Positions 13,556-23,043 of a stretch of 64,000 nt of DNA are shown here, piece by piece. The stretch is from Massilia mucilaginosa (lineage in GTDB: Bacteria > Pseudomonadota > Gammaproteobacteria > Burkholderiales > Burkholderiaceae_D): NCBI RefSeq assembly GCF_011682145.1, contig NZ_WHJH01000007.1, positions 1 to 64,000 on the forward strand. The letters run 5' to 3'. The notes below the pieces were generated by a model. It worked only from the letters and a program-made list of their open reading frames with translations. It did not search any database and was not told the DNA's origin. The position numbers and the translations under genes are program-made. How positions within the stretch are numbered: position 1 is the first letter of the stretch; each line of letters starts with the position of its first letter.

Positions 13556-16500
13556 ATGGATCGCTTATCAACCAAGCCTGATTTCGTCGCTGAAGCACTC
13601 CAGTTAATCGGATCGCCCGCCTGCGCCTGCGACGCGGACGGCATCGTCCATGCCGCCAACGCGGCCTTGTGCGCCCTGCTCGGCGCCACTCCCGCCGGCC
13701 AATCCCTGCTCGAGCTGTTCGCGCCCGAAGCGCATCACGATGTCTTTCTGCGCCTCAACGACGGCGACGGCGCCGACCAGTTGTGGGAAAGCGCGCTGCA
13801 CGCGCACGGCCAGCCGATTGCGGTCCAGGTGCTGGCCAAGCCGCTGCCCGGCGGCGGCGCGACGTTCGTATTTACCGACATCCGCCGCTACGACCGCGAC
13901 CAGGCCGCGCTGCGCAAGACGGTGATGGAGCAAAAGGCCATCCTCGAAAACGCGGCGGTCGGCATCATCCTCAGCAAAAACCGCGTCATCCACGAATGCA
14001 ATATCCGCGCCGCCGAGATCTTCGGCTACAGCGCCGAAGAACTGGTGGGCGCTGCCAGCGTCACCGTTTTCCCCAGCCCGCGCAGCTACGAACAAATGAG
14101 CAGCGAGGCGGGACCGCGGCTCGCCGCCGGCGGCTCGTACGCGGGCGAGCTGCGCCTGCGCCGCAAGGACGGCGTGCTGCTCTGGTGCCGCCTGTACGGG
14201 CGCGCGGTCGATCCGCGCGACGCCTCGCACGGCACCATCTGGATCATCGAAGACATCGACGACCTGCACCAGAACGAAACGCGCCTGCGCCGCGCGCTGC
14301 TCGAAATGCAGGCCATCATGGACAACGCCCCGCTGGGGATCGCCTTCCAGCGCGACAACCGCATCCTGCGCTACAACCAGCAGTTCGGGCGCTGCTTCGG
14401 TTTTTCCGGCGAGACGGGACTGGGCCATGCGGCCGCCGAACTGTTTGTGTCGAGCGCCGCCTACGACGCCTTGCAGCAGGAGGCGCAGCCGCTGCTGCGC
14501 GCCGGGAAGTCCTACCAGAGCGACATCGAGATGCTGCGCCAGGACGGCAGCGCGTTCTGGGCGCACGCCTACATCTACGCCATCAACGCCGGGCGCGGCA
14601 AGCAGGACACCATCTGGATCGTGGACGACCGCAGCGCCCAGAAGGCGGCCGAGGAAGCGACCCGCCAGGTGCTGCTGGAGCAGAAGGCGATCCTGGACAA
14701 CGCCTCGGTCGGCATCCTGTTCAGCCGCAACGGGATCATGTTGTCGTGTAACCCGCGCATGGCCGAGATGTTCGGCTACACGCGTGAAGAAATGACCGGC
14801 AGGCCGGCGGCGGACGTGTTCCCGTCGCCCGAAGCGTACGACGAATTCGGACGCGCGGCCGGGCCGCCGCTCGGCAACGGCCTGCCCTTCGAAACCCCCG
14901 AATACCAGTTCCGCCAGCGCGACGGCACCCTGTTCTGGTGCCGCGTGCGGGCGCAGACGATCGATGCCGAACGGCGCGAACAAGGCACCATCTGGATCCT
15001 GGAAGACGTGACCGAAGCGCGCCAGACCCTGGTCGAGGTGCAGGCCATCATGACCAACGCCTCGGTCAGTATCCTGTTCACCAAGAACCGCATCATCACG
15101 CGCTACAACCGCGGCTTTGCCGACATGTTCGGCTACCAGGGCAGTGAAGGACTGGGCCTGCCCGGCCGCGCCCTGTACCCGAGCGACGAGATCTACGCCG
15201 CCATCGGCGCGGCCGCCGGCCCGCTGCTCTCGGTCGGCAAACCGTTCCACACCGAAGTCGGGATGGCGCGCAAGGACGGCAGCGTGCTGTGGGCGCAGCT
15301 GATCGCCTACGTGGTCAATCCGGCCGACCCGGCGCAGGGCACGATCTGGATCATCGAAGACCGCACCGACGCCAAGCGCGCCGAAGAATCGCTGCGCAAC
15401 GCGCTGCTGGAAAACCAGGCCATCCTCGACAGCGCGGTGCTCGGCATCGCGGTGGTCGAAAACGGCCTGAACCTGCGCTGCAACGCCAAGATGGAAGAAC
15501 TGTTCGGCTACGGTGCGGGCGAAGTGGCCGGGCTGTCGGTGCGCGCGCTGTATCCGGACCGCGCCAGCTGGGACCTGGCGCGCGCCGAGACCACGCGCGA
15601 TTTCCACGCGGGGCGCGTGCACATGGCCGAATACCGGCTGGTGCGCAAGGACGGCAGCACCTTCTGGGCGCGCCTGTCGGGACGCCCGTTCGACCTGGCG
15701 CATGCCACCGGGCGCTCGGTGTGGCTGGTCGACGACGTGACCGCGCGGCGCGAGGCCGGCGAAGCGGTGCGGCGCGCGCGCGACGAACTCGAAGTGCGGG
15801 TACTGGAACGCACCGCCGAACTGGCTGGCGCCAACGCGCTGCTGCAGGGCGAGATCGTCGAACGGCGCCAGGCCGAAGCGCGCGTGAATCACATGGCCTA
15901 TCACGACAGCCTGACCGGCCTGCCCAACCGCGCCTTGCTGTCGGACCGGCTGGACCACGCCATGCTCGGCGCCAGGCGTTCCGCCGGCAAGCTGGCCGTG
16001 ATGTTCATCGACCTTGACCGATTCAAGACCATCAACGACTCGCTCGGGCACCTGATGGGCGACCGCCTGCTCAAGGAAGTGGCGGGGCGCCTGTGCGATG
16101 CGGTGCGCGCCAGCGACACCGTGGCGCGTCTCGGAGGCGACGAATTCGTGGTGCTGGTGCCGGGTATCGGCGGGCCCGACGAAAGCAGCCAGGTGGCGCA
16201 GAAGATCATCGACGTGCTGGCGCTGCCGTTCCCGGTGGACGGGCGCCTGCTGCACATCACGCCATCGATCGGCATCTGCATGTATCCCGACGACGGCGAC
16301 GATGTGGCGACCCTGATGCGGCATGCCGACGCGGCCATGTATCACGCCAAGGCGAATGGCCGCAATAACTACCAGTATTTCACCGAGCGCATGAACCTGG
16401 CGGCGGCGCGGCATTTCGAGTTGGAGAGCGCGCTGCGCGGCGCGCTGGCGCATGAAGAATTCGAGCTGTTCTACCAGCCGATCATCGACATCGGCACGCG

Positions 16501-17176
16501 CCGCGTGCACACCATGGAAGTGCTGCTGCGCTGGCGCCGTCCGGGGCACGGGCTGGTGCTGCCGGACCACTTCATCCCCATCATGGAAGAAAACGGATTG
16601 ATCGTGCCGGTCGGCGAATGGGTGATGCGGCGCGCCTGCGAGCAAAGCATGGCGTGGCGGCGCGAGGGGATGGCGGCGGTGCCGCTGGCGGTCAATTTGT
16701 CGCCTCGCCAGTTCATGCACCGGGGGCTGATCGAATCGATCCGGCGCGTGCTCGACGAAACCGGGATCGACCCGGCGCTGATCGAATTCGAAATCACCGA
16801 AACGGCGCTGATGCAGCACGGCGAGCAGACCATGGAGATCCTGGGGCAGATCAACGCGATGGGCATCCGCCTGTCGATCGACGATTTCGGCACCGGCTAT
16901 TCGAGCCTGGCCTACCTGAAGCGCTTTCCGGTCAAGAAGATCAAGATCGACCGCGCCTTCATCAAGGACCTCGAGAGCAGCACCGAAGACCGCGCGATCG
17001 TGGCGGCCATCATGGCGCTGTCGAACAGCCTGCAGTTGTCGGTGGTGGCGGAAGGCGTCGAAACCGAAGCCCAGTACGCGCTGCTGAGCGGCCACGGCTG
17101 CCAGTACGCGCAGGGCTACCTGTTCGCCCAGCCCCGACCCGCCGGCGAGGCCCGCCAGCACCTCTCCATCACCTAG
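13556..17176 (+). CDS. Six-PAS GGDEF-EAL protein (cyclic-di-GMP synthesis and breakdown)
   Basis: This 1206-residue cytoplasmic protein has no membrane segment. Six PAS units begin near residues 15, 124, 251, 375, 495 and 620, about 120-125 apart. The last five open with near-identical wording such as QAILDNASVGILF, and several close with GTIWIIED. A coiled coil (about 735-775) leads to a GGDEF domain with intact RLGGDEF and the inhibitory RxxD site (RASD). The EAL domain reads EVL at the signature, a tolerated change. It keeps NLSPRQF, EITE, DDFGTGYS, KIDR and AEGVE, so both activities are plausible. ATG 13556 is the first ATG; GGGGA lies just before it. It stands alone as a transcription unit. 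Confidence 0.9.
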   Translation: MDRLSTKPDFVAEALQLIGSPACACDADGIVHAANAALCALLGATPAGQSLLELFAPEAHHDVFLRLNDGDGADQLWESALHAHGQPIAVQVLAKPLPGGGATFVFTDIRRYDRDQAALRKTVMEQKAILENAAVGIILSKNRVIHECNIRAAEIFGYSAEELVGAASVTVFPSPRSYEQMSSEAGPRLAAGGSYAGELRLRRKDGVLLWCRLYGRAVDPRDASHGTIWIIEDIDDLHQNETRLRRALLEMQAIMDNAPLGIAFQRDNRILRYNQQFGRCFGFSGETGLGHAAAELFVSSAAYDALQQEAQPLLRAGKSYQSDIEMLRQDGSAFWAHAYIYAINAGRGKQDTIWIVDDRSAQKAAEEATRQVLLEQKAILDNASVGILFSRNGIMLSCNPRMAEMFGYTREEMTGRPAADVFPSPEAYDEFGRAAGPPLGNGLPFETPEYQFRQRDGTLFWCRVRAQTIDAERREQGTIWILEDVTEARQTLVEVQAIMTNASVSILFTKNRIITRYNRGFADMFGYQGSEGLGLPGRALYPSDEIYAAIGAAAGPLLSVGKPFHTEVGMARKDGSVLWAQLIAYVVNPADPAQGTIWIIEDRTDAKRAEESLRNALLENQAILDSAVLGIAVVENGLNLRCNAKMEELFGYGAGEVAGLSVRALYPDRASWDLARAETTRDFHAGRVHMAEYRLVRKDGSTFWARLSGRPFDLAHATGRSVWLVDDVTARREAGEAVRRARDELEVRVLERTAELAGANALLQGEIVERRQAEARVNHMAYHDSLTGLPNRALLSDRLDHAMLGARRSAGKLAVMFIDLDRFKTINDSLGHLMGDRLLKEVAGRLCDAVRASDTVARLGGDEFVVLVPGIGGPDESSQVAQKIIDVLALPFPVDGRLLHITPSIGICMYPDDGDDVATLMRHADAAMYHAKANGRNNYQYFTERMNLAAARHFELESALRGALAHEEFELFYQPIIDIGTRRVHTMEVLLRWRRPGHGLVLPDHFIPIMEENGLIVPVGEWVMRRACEQSMAWRREGMAAVPLAVNLSPRQFMHRGLIESIRRVLDETGIDPALIEFEITETALMQHGEQTMEILGQINAMGIRLSIDDFGTGYSSLAYLKRFPVKKIKIDRAFIKDLESSTEDRAIVAAIMALSNSLQLSVVAEGVETEAQYALLSGHGCQYAQGYLFAQPRPAGEARQHLSIT

Positions 17177-17200
17177 TTTCCTACCCCTGGTCAGCGCCTT

Positions 17201-17392
17201 CCCACAACCGGGGTCAGAGCTCTGACTAGAAACTATTTTCCTGCTTCAATGCTGATCGTGGTCATCCGGAACGATGCTGGGCGCGCACGGGCATGCTGTC
17301 AGATACGCTGCGTTCGAAACTTGCCGAACGGGATGGAATACGGCATTTGCAGTCAAAAAGTTGCAAGTCAGAGCTCTGACCCCGGTTGGGGG
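17201..17392. repeat. MITE-like element with 22-base perfect terminal inverted repeats
   Basis: A perfect 22-base arm at 17205-17226 is repeated in inverse orientation at 17367-17388. Similarity continues imperfectly inward for about 20 more bases and outward for four. Each arm contains the palindrome GTCAGAGCTCTGAC next to CCGGG. The interior of about 140 bases has no believable gene. It fills the gap between the six-PAS gene and xth, where both genes end. Structure suggests a miniature inverted-repeat element or paired REP units. No transposase is in the window. Confidence 0.8.
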
Positions 17393-17408
17393 CGGTGGCA
17401 ACTCTTTG

Positions 17409-18179
17409 TCAGTCCAGGGTGGCGATGACGGGGGCGTGGTCGGACGGTTGTTCCCACTTGCGCGGAATGCGGTCGATCGCGCATGCGGTGCAGCGCTTTT
17501 TCAAGGCCTCCGACAGCAATATGTGGTCGATTCGCAAGCCCTTGTTTTTCTGGTAGCCGAGCTGCCGGTAATCCCACCAGCTGAACGATTTGTCGGCCTG
17601 CTCGAACAGGCGGAACGCATCGGTCAATCCCAAGTCGGTCAGCGCGCTCAGGGCCGCCCGCTCTTTGTCGGAGCACAGCACCTGGCCGGCCCATGCAACC
17701 GGGTCGTGCACGTCGCGGTCCTCGGGGGCGATGTTGTAATCGCCCAGGATCGCCAGGCCACCTTCGGCATGCGCGCTCACTTCGCCGGCAAGCCACTCCC
17801 GCAGCGACCCCAGCCATGCAAGTTTATAGGCATATTTGTCGGTATCGACCGCCTGGCCATTGGGCACATAAGCGCAGATAAAGCGCACCCCGCCAATGGT
17901 CGCCGCGAGTATCCGCTGCTGCTCATCGGGAAACAAAGGGTTGTTTCTGATGATGTCAGTAAGTGGTAATTTAGATAATATTGCAACGCCGTTATAGGTT
18001 TTCTGCCCGCTGAAGGCAACTTCATAGCCGGCCGCATTAATTTCAGAAATGGGGAACTTATCGTCGGTTAGTTTGGTCTCTTGTAAGCAGAGTACGTCTA
18101 CCGGATTGGCCTCAAGCCATTGCAGTAAGTGTGCAAGTCGTACTTTGAGGGAATTAACATTCCATGTTGCTATTTTCAT
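17409..18179 (-). CDS. xth: Exodeoxyribonuclease III
   Basis: This 256-residue AP endonuclease/3'-5' exonuclease acts in base-excision repair. Characteristic stretches are MKIATWNVNSLKVR at the start, LCLQETK with the metal-binding glutamate, GDYNIAP, and C-terminal RIDHIL and SDHAPV with the catalytic histidine. Length fits the ExoIII family. I chose ATG 18179 because homologues start with MKI; a TTG four codons upstream is possible. Shine-Dalgarno support is weak for both. It has its own leftward unit, reading away from the AT-rich stretch 18180-18651. Confidence 0.93.
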   Translation of the reverse strand: MKIATWNVNSLKVRLAHLLQWLEANPVDVLCLQETKLTDDKFPISEINAAGYEVAFSGQKTYNGVAILSKLPLTDIIRNNPLFPDEQQRILAATIGGVRFICAYVPNGQAVDTDKYAYKLAWLGSLREWLAGEVSAHAEGGLAILGDYNIAPEDRDVHDPVAWAGQVLCSDKERAALSALTDLGLTDAFRLFEQADKSFSWWDYRQLGYQKNKGLRIDHILLSEALKKRCTACAIDRIPRKWEQPSDHAPVIATLD

Positions 18180-18651
18180 AGGGGAGTCCAAGCGCCATTG
18201 ATGCTAAAAACACGCAGTATCGCGTTAAATGTGCCGTTCGTGCAAGAACATGCTGACAGTTAACAAATTTGCCGGTGTATGCGCTTTGCATACGCTTGTG
18301 TTATCAACACTTTTATCGAAAAAATACCGTGGAGATGTTAAACTTTGTTGTCCCCGAGATTTAACCACTCGCAAGATGTAATTAGATGTAACAACAGGCA
18401 GACAAAACAACGATTTTGGACTATTGTTACTCATGGGGAATAAAAAATTGCATTCTTATAACGCACGGGGTAATATACTCAAATCCGGTCGGTGGTGGTG
18501 AGAACCAACGGTCGGAACCCCTAGCGTGAAGAGTTACACGCCCTTAAAGTTTGTGACGGCTTCATGACACATTCTGCAAGGTGGTACTAGTTAAAACAAT
18601 TCTGTTTTGATTAGTGTAGAAATGCGAAGACAGCATTTGTAAAGGATTAAA
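18180..18651. other. AT-rich intergenic stretch with a promoter and a hairpin
   Basis: This 470-base gap is clearly poorer in G+C than its surroundings. It contains a strong sigma-70-type promoter (18448-18476) and a hairpin GTATGC-GCTTT-GCATAC at 18277-18293. I see no convincing gene: reading frames of 60-70 codons here lack homology-like features and ribosome sites. The sequence between the promoter and the next gene would be a leader of about 170 bases. Confidence 0.6.
18448..18476 (+). promoter_or_regulatory. Sigma-70 promoter upstream of the phage-like small gene
   Basis: TTGCAT (18448-18453) and TAATAT (18471-18476) are spaced by exactly 17 bases within AT-rich DNA. Transcription from near 18483 would give an untranslated leader of about 170 bases before ATG 18652. 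Confidence 0.6.
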
Positions 18652-19029
18652 ATGCGAAGTGCATTTGAAGCATGGGCGCAGCGCGATGGTCATATCGTTC
18701 GACGCCGAGAAGATAAGCCCGATGAATATCTCGTGTTTGAAACACAACGTCGCTGGGTAATCTGGCAAGCGGCGCTAGCGCACGGCAAAACAGCCGCGGC
18801 GACAGCGAAGTATTCGGCGCAAAAGGCCGCCTCGAAAGAGTCGGCCGAACCGGTACGCGCAAGCGCACCGGCGTCGGATGAAACCGCAGTGCGTAACCGG
18901 GTTCTGAATGAGGTTCTTGATGCTTTTAGCGATCTCGACGATACCGCTGGTATCGAAGGTGTCCTGAAGGTCATCCAGGGCTTGAAGAAGAAGCAGAAAG
19001 CTCTGGCCGAAGACAAGACCGAGAGTTGA
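18652..19029 (+). CDS. Small protein with phage-like N-terminus
   Basis: This 125-residue protein starts at ATG 18652 behind AAAGGA. The first 45 residues (FEAWAQRDG...YLVFETQRRWVIWQAALA) follow a pattern common in small phage and prophage proteins, in which a FExWA motif is followed by WxxWQAA. The middle is alanine- and lysine-rich, and the end (about 80-120) looks like a helical coiled coil. Function is unknown. Its stop overlaps the start of the DUF1653 gene by one base (TGATG), so the two are likely co-translated. AT-rich DNA upstream suggests acquired origin. Confidence 0.65.
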   Translation: MRSAFEAWAQRDGHIVRRREDKPDEYLVFETQRRWVIWQAALAHGKTAAATAKYSAQKAASKESAEPVRASAPASDETAVRNRVLNEVLDAFSDLDDTAGIEGVLKVIQGLKKKQKALAEDKTES

Positions 19030-19217
19030 TGCAATACCGGCACTACAAGGGTGGCCTGTACGAATTGGTGTGCGTGGCCACTCTTGAATCGGATTTCTCC
19101 GAGATGATCGTGTATCGCGCAGCGGACGGTTCAATATGGACGCGGCCGAAAGACGTGTTTTTTCAACTGGTCGAGGTCGACGGCATTCTGGTGCCGCGCT
19201 TTGCACCGGTGTCCTAG
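19029..19217 (+). CDS. DUF1653 family protein
   Basis: This 62-residue protein resembles the DUF1653 family: YRHYKGGLYELVCVATLES near the N-terminus, then MIVYRAADGSIWTRPKDVFF. Members are small single-domain proteins of unknown function. ATG 19029 overlaps the previous stop codon (TGATG), which argues for translational coupling and for this start. No membrane or export signal is visible. Confidence 0.75.
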   Translation: MQYRHYKGGLYELVCVATLESDFSEMIVYRAADGSIWTRPKDVFFQLVEVDGILVPRFAPVS

Positions 19218-19285
19218 TCCTGCCCGGCTACTGCGGCGACTAGCTCCAGCATCACTCTCCCGCACCACTCTCCAGGAATAACATT

Positions 19286-19759
19286 ATGCGAATGATTCGC
19301 CTCGCTTTGAGCCTCGCGCTGTCCGCTGCCGCCGTTGGCGCCGCCGCCGAAACGGTGGGCTCGGTCGATACCGCTTTCAAGCTGATCGGCCCCGACCACA
19401 AGGTCGTGGTCGAAGTATTCGACGATCCGGTCGTCAGCGGCGTGAGCTGCTATCTGTCGCGCGCCAAGACCGGCGGCATCAAGGGCGCCGTGGGCCTGGC
19501 CGAAGACAAGGCCGAATCGTCGGTGGCCTGCCGCCAGGTCGGACCGATCGCCTTCAAGGGCAAGGTGCCGCGGCAGGAAGAAGTATTCAGCGAGCGCGCC
19601 TCGATCTTCTTCAAGCACGTGCGCGTGGTGCGCATGGTCGACACCAAGCGCAATGCGCTCGCTTACCTTGTCTATTCGGACCGCCTGATCGACGGCAGCC
19701 CGAAAAACAGCGTGACCGCAGTGCCGGTGCCGGCCAACCAGCCGATTCCGCTCAAGTAG
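19286..19759 (+). CDS. creA: CreA family periplasmic protein
   Basis: This 157-residue exported protein has a signal peptide (residues 1-20, ending near GAAA) and the CreA core: VGSVDTAFKLIGPDHKVVVEVFDDP, then GVSCYLSRAKTGG and IFFKHVRVVRMVD. CreA proteins are conserved in proteobacteria, but their biochemical role is not known. CCAGGA stands at good distance before ATG 19286. The gene follows DUF1653 by about 70 bases and may be separate, since nothing links their roles. Confidence 0.85.
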   Translation: MRMIRLALSLALSAAAVGAAAETVGSVDTAFKLIGPDHKVVVEVFDDPVVSGVSCYLSRAKTGGIKGAVGLAEDKAESSVACRQVGPIAFKGKVPRQEEVFSERASIFFKHVRVVRMVDTKRNALAYLVYSDRLIDGSPKNSVTAVPVPANQPIPLK

Positions 19760-19824
19760 GTTTCATCGGGTAGTATTCAGAAATCCTGGGCATCTGCCGT
19801 AAACAGGATGAACGACTACCTTGG

Positions 19825-20286
19825 ATGGATGCGATGGCGATTTTCATACGGACCGGCGCGCTGGCGCTGCTGGCCGCCCTGGGCGGCTGCGCGACGATCA
19901 GCGAATCGAACCAGCAGACCCTGATGCTGCACACGATCCTGGACAACCGCGAAGTCGGCGGGGCCGGCTGCGTGCTGACCAATGACAAAGGGCGCTGGTT
20001 CGTCACGTCCCCTGGGCACGTGACCGTGCAAAAGAGCGCGGGCAATCTGTTCATCGACTGTAAGAAGGATGGCGTCGGTGCGGGGCAGGACCGGGTCGCA
20101 TCGAGTGCCAACGCCAGCGCCACCGTGGGCAATGCGGTGCTGACCGCGGGGCTGGGATACCTGCTCGACAAGCGCACCGGCTCCGGGTTCGATTACCCGG
20201 AAACGCTGACGGTGCTGATGCGCCGCAGCGGCGCGCGCGATTATCGGAACGACCCGCCGGAAGCGGCGGGGACGGCGCTCCACTAA
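19825..20286 (+). CDS. Small lipoprotein of unknown function
   Basis: This 153-residue protein has a short hydrophobic leader ending in a lipobox (LAALGGC), so it is probably lipid-anchored after cysteine cleavage. The mature part (about 128 residues) contains a glycine-alanine rich stretch (TVGNAVLTAGLGYLLDKRTG) that could insert in a membrane or pack as a helix hairpin. An internal ATG at 19834 with GGATGG upstream is an alternative start and would still keep the lipobox. It is followed by a bidirectional terminator shared with the convergent pepA. Confidence 0.7.
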   Translation: MDAMAIFIRTGALALLAALGGCATISESNQQTLMLHTILDNREVGGAGCVLTNDKGRWFVTSPGHVTVQKSAGNLFIDCKKDGVGAGQDRVASSANASATVGNAVLTAGLGYLLDKRTGSGFDYPETLTVLMRRSGARDYRNDPPEAAGTALH

Positions 20287-20300
20287 CGTCCGATCGCAAC

Positions 20301-20330
20301 AAAAAAGCGGCCCCGCGAGGCCGCTTTTTG
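20301..20330. terminator. Bidirectional rho-independent terminator
   Basis: AAAAAGCGGCC and GGCCGCTTTTT form a perfect stem around CCGCGA. It has an A-run on one side and a T-run on the other, so it can end transcription from both the lipoprotein gene and pepA. Confidence 0.9.
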
Positions 20331-20347
20331 TCGTCCTGCGATGCCGC

Positions 20348-21841
20348 TTACACGCGGTTGATCAGGAACGTCGACAGCAGCGGCACCGGACGGCCGGTCG
20401 CGCCCTTCGCGCCACCCGACTTCCAGGCGGTGCCGGCGATGTCCAGATGCGCCCAGGTGTACTTGCGGGTAAAGTTCTCGAGGAAGCAGGCCGCCGTCAC
20501 GCTGGCGCCGCCCGGAGTGCCGATGTTGGCCAGGTCGGCGAAGTTGGACTTGAGCTGCTCGTTGTAGACTTCTTCGATCGGCAGGCGCCATGCGGTGTCG
20601 CTGGCGGCTTTGCCGGCGGCCAGCAGTTCGCCGGCCAGCTTCTCGTGGGCCTCGTCGCTGCGCGTGAACAGGCCCGTGTTGTGATGGCCCAGTGCCACCA
20701 CGCAGGCGCCGGTCAGGGTGGCGATGTCGATCACCGCGGCCGGATTGAAACGCTCGCAGTAGGTCAGCGCGTCGCACAGCACCAGGCGGCCTTCGGCGTC
20801 GGTGTTGAGCACTTCGATGGTCAGGCCGTTCATCGAGGTGACGATGTCGCCCGGCTTGGTGGCGCGGCCCGACGGCATGTTCTCGCACGCGGCGATCACG
20901 CCGATCACATTGAGCTTCAGGCCCATTTCGCCAATCGCGCGGAAGGTACCCAGCACCGAGGCGGCGCCGCACATGTCGTACTTCATTTCATCCATGCCGG
21001 GACCGGCCTTGATCGAAATGCCGCCCGTGTCGAAGGTGATGCCCTTGCCGACCAGGACCACCGGCGCATCTTTGGCCTTGCCGCCCATGTGTTTCAGGAC
21101 GATGAACTTGGGCGCTTCTTCGCTGCCGTTGGTGACCGACAGGAAGCTGCCCATCTTGAGCGCCTGGAGCTGTTTGCGGTCCAGGACTTCGACGTCGAAC
21201 TTGTAGTCCTTGGCCAGCTTGCGCGCGGTGTCGGCCAGGTAGGTCGGGGTGCAGATGTTGGCCGACAGGTTGCCCAGTTCCTTGGTCAGGTCCATGCCGT
21301 TGGCGATCGCAATGGCCTGCGCCAGCGCGGTCTTGACTTCGCCCGTGGCATCAAGCGCCAGGGTGATCTTGCGCACGCCCGCCGCGGCAGGGTCCTTCTT
21401 GCTTTTCTGGCCGTCGGTGCGGAAAACGCTCTCGTGGGCGGCGCAGACGATGGTGCGCACGGCCCAGGAAACGTCACGCTCTTTCACATCCGTCATGGGT
21501 AATGCGATAATGGCGTCCGCGGCGCCGAGCGAGGCGAAAGCCTTGAGCGTCGCGTTCACTGCGGAAGTGAAGCTTTTTTCGCTGACCGTCTCGTCGTTGC
21601 CCAGTCCTACCAGCAGCACGCGCGCCGCGCCGGTGCCGGACATGCCGCGCAACAGCAGGGTCGAACCGGCTTTGCCGGTAATGTCGCCGGACTTGAGCGC
21701 AGCCGTGATGTCACCACCCTGGTCGAGGGCTTTTGCAGCCTGCGACAGTTTTTTGTTTTCGAATACCGCAACCGCGATGCAACCGGTTTTGGCCGACGTG
21801 ATGGTGTTCTTTGTGTCGAATGCTTTTATGCTAAAGTCCAT
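20348..21841 (-). CDS. pepA: Leucyl aminopeptidase (cytosol aminopeptidase)
   Basis: This 497-residue M17 metallopeptidase removes N-terminal residues from peptides. The two-metal site is clear in the C-terminal domain: [24 protein letters not shown], and the signature [24 protein letters not shown] and [11 protein letters not shown] follow. Length matches PepA (about 500). ATG 21841 has GGAGA upstream. It is divergent from lptF with only 59 bases between start codons, a frequent arrangement in betaproteobacteria. The homologue in E. coli also binds DNA (Xer recombination), which cannot be judged here. Confidence 0.95.
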   Translation of the reverse strand: MDFSIKAFDTKNTITSAKTGCIAVAVFENKKLSQAAKALDQGGDITAALKSGDITGKAGSTLLLRGMSGTGAARVLLVGLGNDETVSEKSFTSAVNATLKAFASLGAADAIIALPMTDVKERDVSWAVRTIVCAAHESVFRTDGQKSKKDPAAAGVRKITLALDATGEVKTALAQAIAIANGMDLTKELGNLSANICTPTYLADTARKLAKDYKFDVEVLDRKQLQALKMGSFLSVTNGSEEAPKFIVLKHMGGKAKDAPVVLVGKGITFDTGGISIKAGPGMDEMKYDMCGAASVLGTFRAIGEMGLKLNVIGVIAACENMPSGRATKPGDIVTSMNGLTIEVLNTDAEGRLVLCDALTYCERFNPAAVIDIATLTGACVVALGHHNTGLFTRSDEAHEKLAGELLAAGKAASDTAWRLPIEEVYNEQLKSNFADLANIGTPGGASVTAACFLENFTRKYTWAHLDIAGTAWKSGGAKGATGRPVPLLSTFLINRV

Positions 21842-21900
21842 TTGAATCTCCGTTTCGTGTTTGTGACGCGCACTGCCTAACCTGTGATTATAACTTTCGA

Positions 21901-23043
21901 ATGATCTTTCAACGCGCCTTGCAACGTGAATTGGCCAGTTCGGCCGGAACGACTTTCACGGTGCTGTTTTCCATCGTCGCCACCTGGACCCTGATCTCCA
22001 TCCTCGGCAAAGCCGCAGGCGGAAAGGTCGGGTCGAGCGACGTGCTGGCGTTGATCGCCTTCGCAACGCTGAATTATCTGCCAACTATCCTGACTCTCAC
22101 CAGCTTTATTTCGGTACTGGCGGTCGTCACGCGCAGCTACCGCGACTCCGAGATGGTGGTCTGGTTCGCGTCCGGCCTGTCGCTCACGCGCTGGATCCGG
22201 CCCATCCTCACCTTCGGTATTCCGATGATGATCCTGACCGGCACCCTGAGCCTGTTCGTGACCCCGTGGGCCAAGATGAAAAGCACCGAATTCGTGCAGC
22301 GCTTCGAAAAACGCGAAGACCTCAAAAAGGTCTCGCCCGGCCAGTTCAAGGAATCGTCGTCGAGCAACCGCGTGTTCTTCGTCGAAGGTGTCACCGGCGA
22401 ATCGACCGTGGTGCAGAATGTGTTCGTCAACACGGTCGAAAAGAACGTCAACTCCGTCATCGTCGCCAAGGAAGGCGTGATCGAGTCGGACGGCAAGGGC
22501 GGCCAGTTCCTGGTGCTCAAGAATGGCCGGCGCTACCAGGGCGTGCCGGGCCAGGCCGATTTTCAATCGATGGAGTTCGGCCGCTACAGCATGCGCGTGG
22601 CCAGCAAGAACACGACGATGGATGGCGACATCTCGTCGGACGCCATGTCCACCCAGGAGCTGCTCGCAACCCCGAACCGCTTCACCCAGTCCGAACTGCT
22701 GTACCGCATCGCCGCGCCGATTACCTGCCTGCTCCTGATCCTGCTGGCCATTCCGCTCGGTTTTGTCAATCCGCGCGCCGGCAGCGCGGCCAACCTGATC
22801 ATCGCGCTGCTGATCTTCTTCACCTACATTAACCTGACCAAGCTGGCCGAGGCCAATGTCCGCCAGGGCAAATCGGACTTCCACATGGCCTGGTGGCCGC
22901 TGCATCTGTTCGTCGCGGTCCTCATCGTGATCATGTTCGCCTGGCGCCTGAACGTCAACCACCGTTACCACCCGCTGGTGCTGTGGGCGGCGATGAAGCG
23001 CGGCCGGCTCGATCATGCCGCCCCGGCGGGAGGCGCCAAATGA
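21901..23043 (+). CDS. lptF: Lipopolysaccharide export permease LptF
   Basis: This 380-residue inner-membrane protein, with LptG and LptB, extracts lipopolysaccharide for transport to the outer membrane. It has the YjgP/YjgQ layout: membrane helices in the first 120 residues, a periplasmic beta-jellyroll region (about 130-270), and three C-terminal helices starting near [16 protein letters not shown]. The start ATG 21901 lacks a clear ribosome site. The stop overlaps the lptG start (ATGA), giving coupled synthesis of the two partners. Confidence 0.93.
   Translation: MIFQRALQRELASSAGTTFTVLFSIVATWTLISILGKAAGGKVGSSDVLALIAFATLNYLPTILTLTSFISVLAVVTRSYRDSEMVVWFASGLSLTRWIRPILTFGIPMMILTGTLSLFVTPWAKMKSTEFVQRFEKREDLKKVSPGQFKESSSSNRVFFVEGVTGESTVVQNVFVNTVEKNVNSVIVAKEGVIESDGKGGQFLVLKNGRRYQGVPGQADFQSMEFGRYSMRVASKNTTMDGDISSDAMSTQELLATPNRFTQSELLYRIAAPITCLLLILLAIPLGFVNPRAGSAANLIIALLIFFTYINLTKLAEANVRQGKSDFHMAWWPLHLFVAVLIVIMFAWRLNVNHRYHPLVLWAAMKRGRLDHAAPAGGAK

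Noticed and set aside
13604-17161. Long open frame (about 1185 codons) on the minus strand opposite the six-PAS gene
   Set aside because: It is the antisense shadow of a clear multi-domain gene in high-GC DNA. Its translation is rich in His, Arg, Gln and Val with no domain-like wording.
18225-18434. Possible small gene of 69 codons in the AT-rich gap
   Set aside because: No ribosome site, no recognisable features, and it lies across promoter-like sequence.
18483-18651. Riboswitch in the leader before the phage-like gene
   Set aside because: Some GGTCGG/CCGACC-like complementarity exists, but it matches no known class and I could not draw a stable consistent fold by eye.
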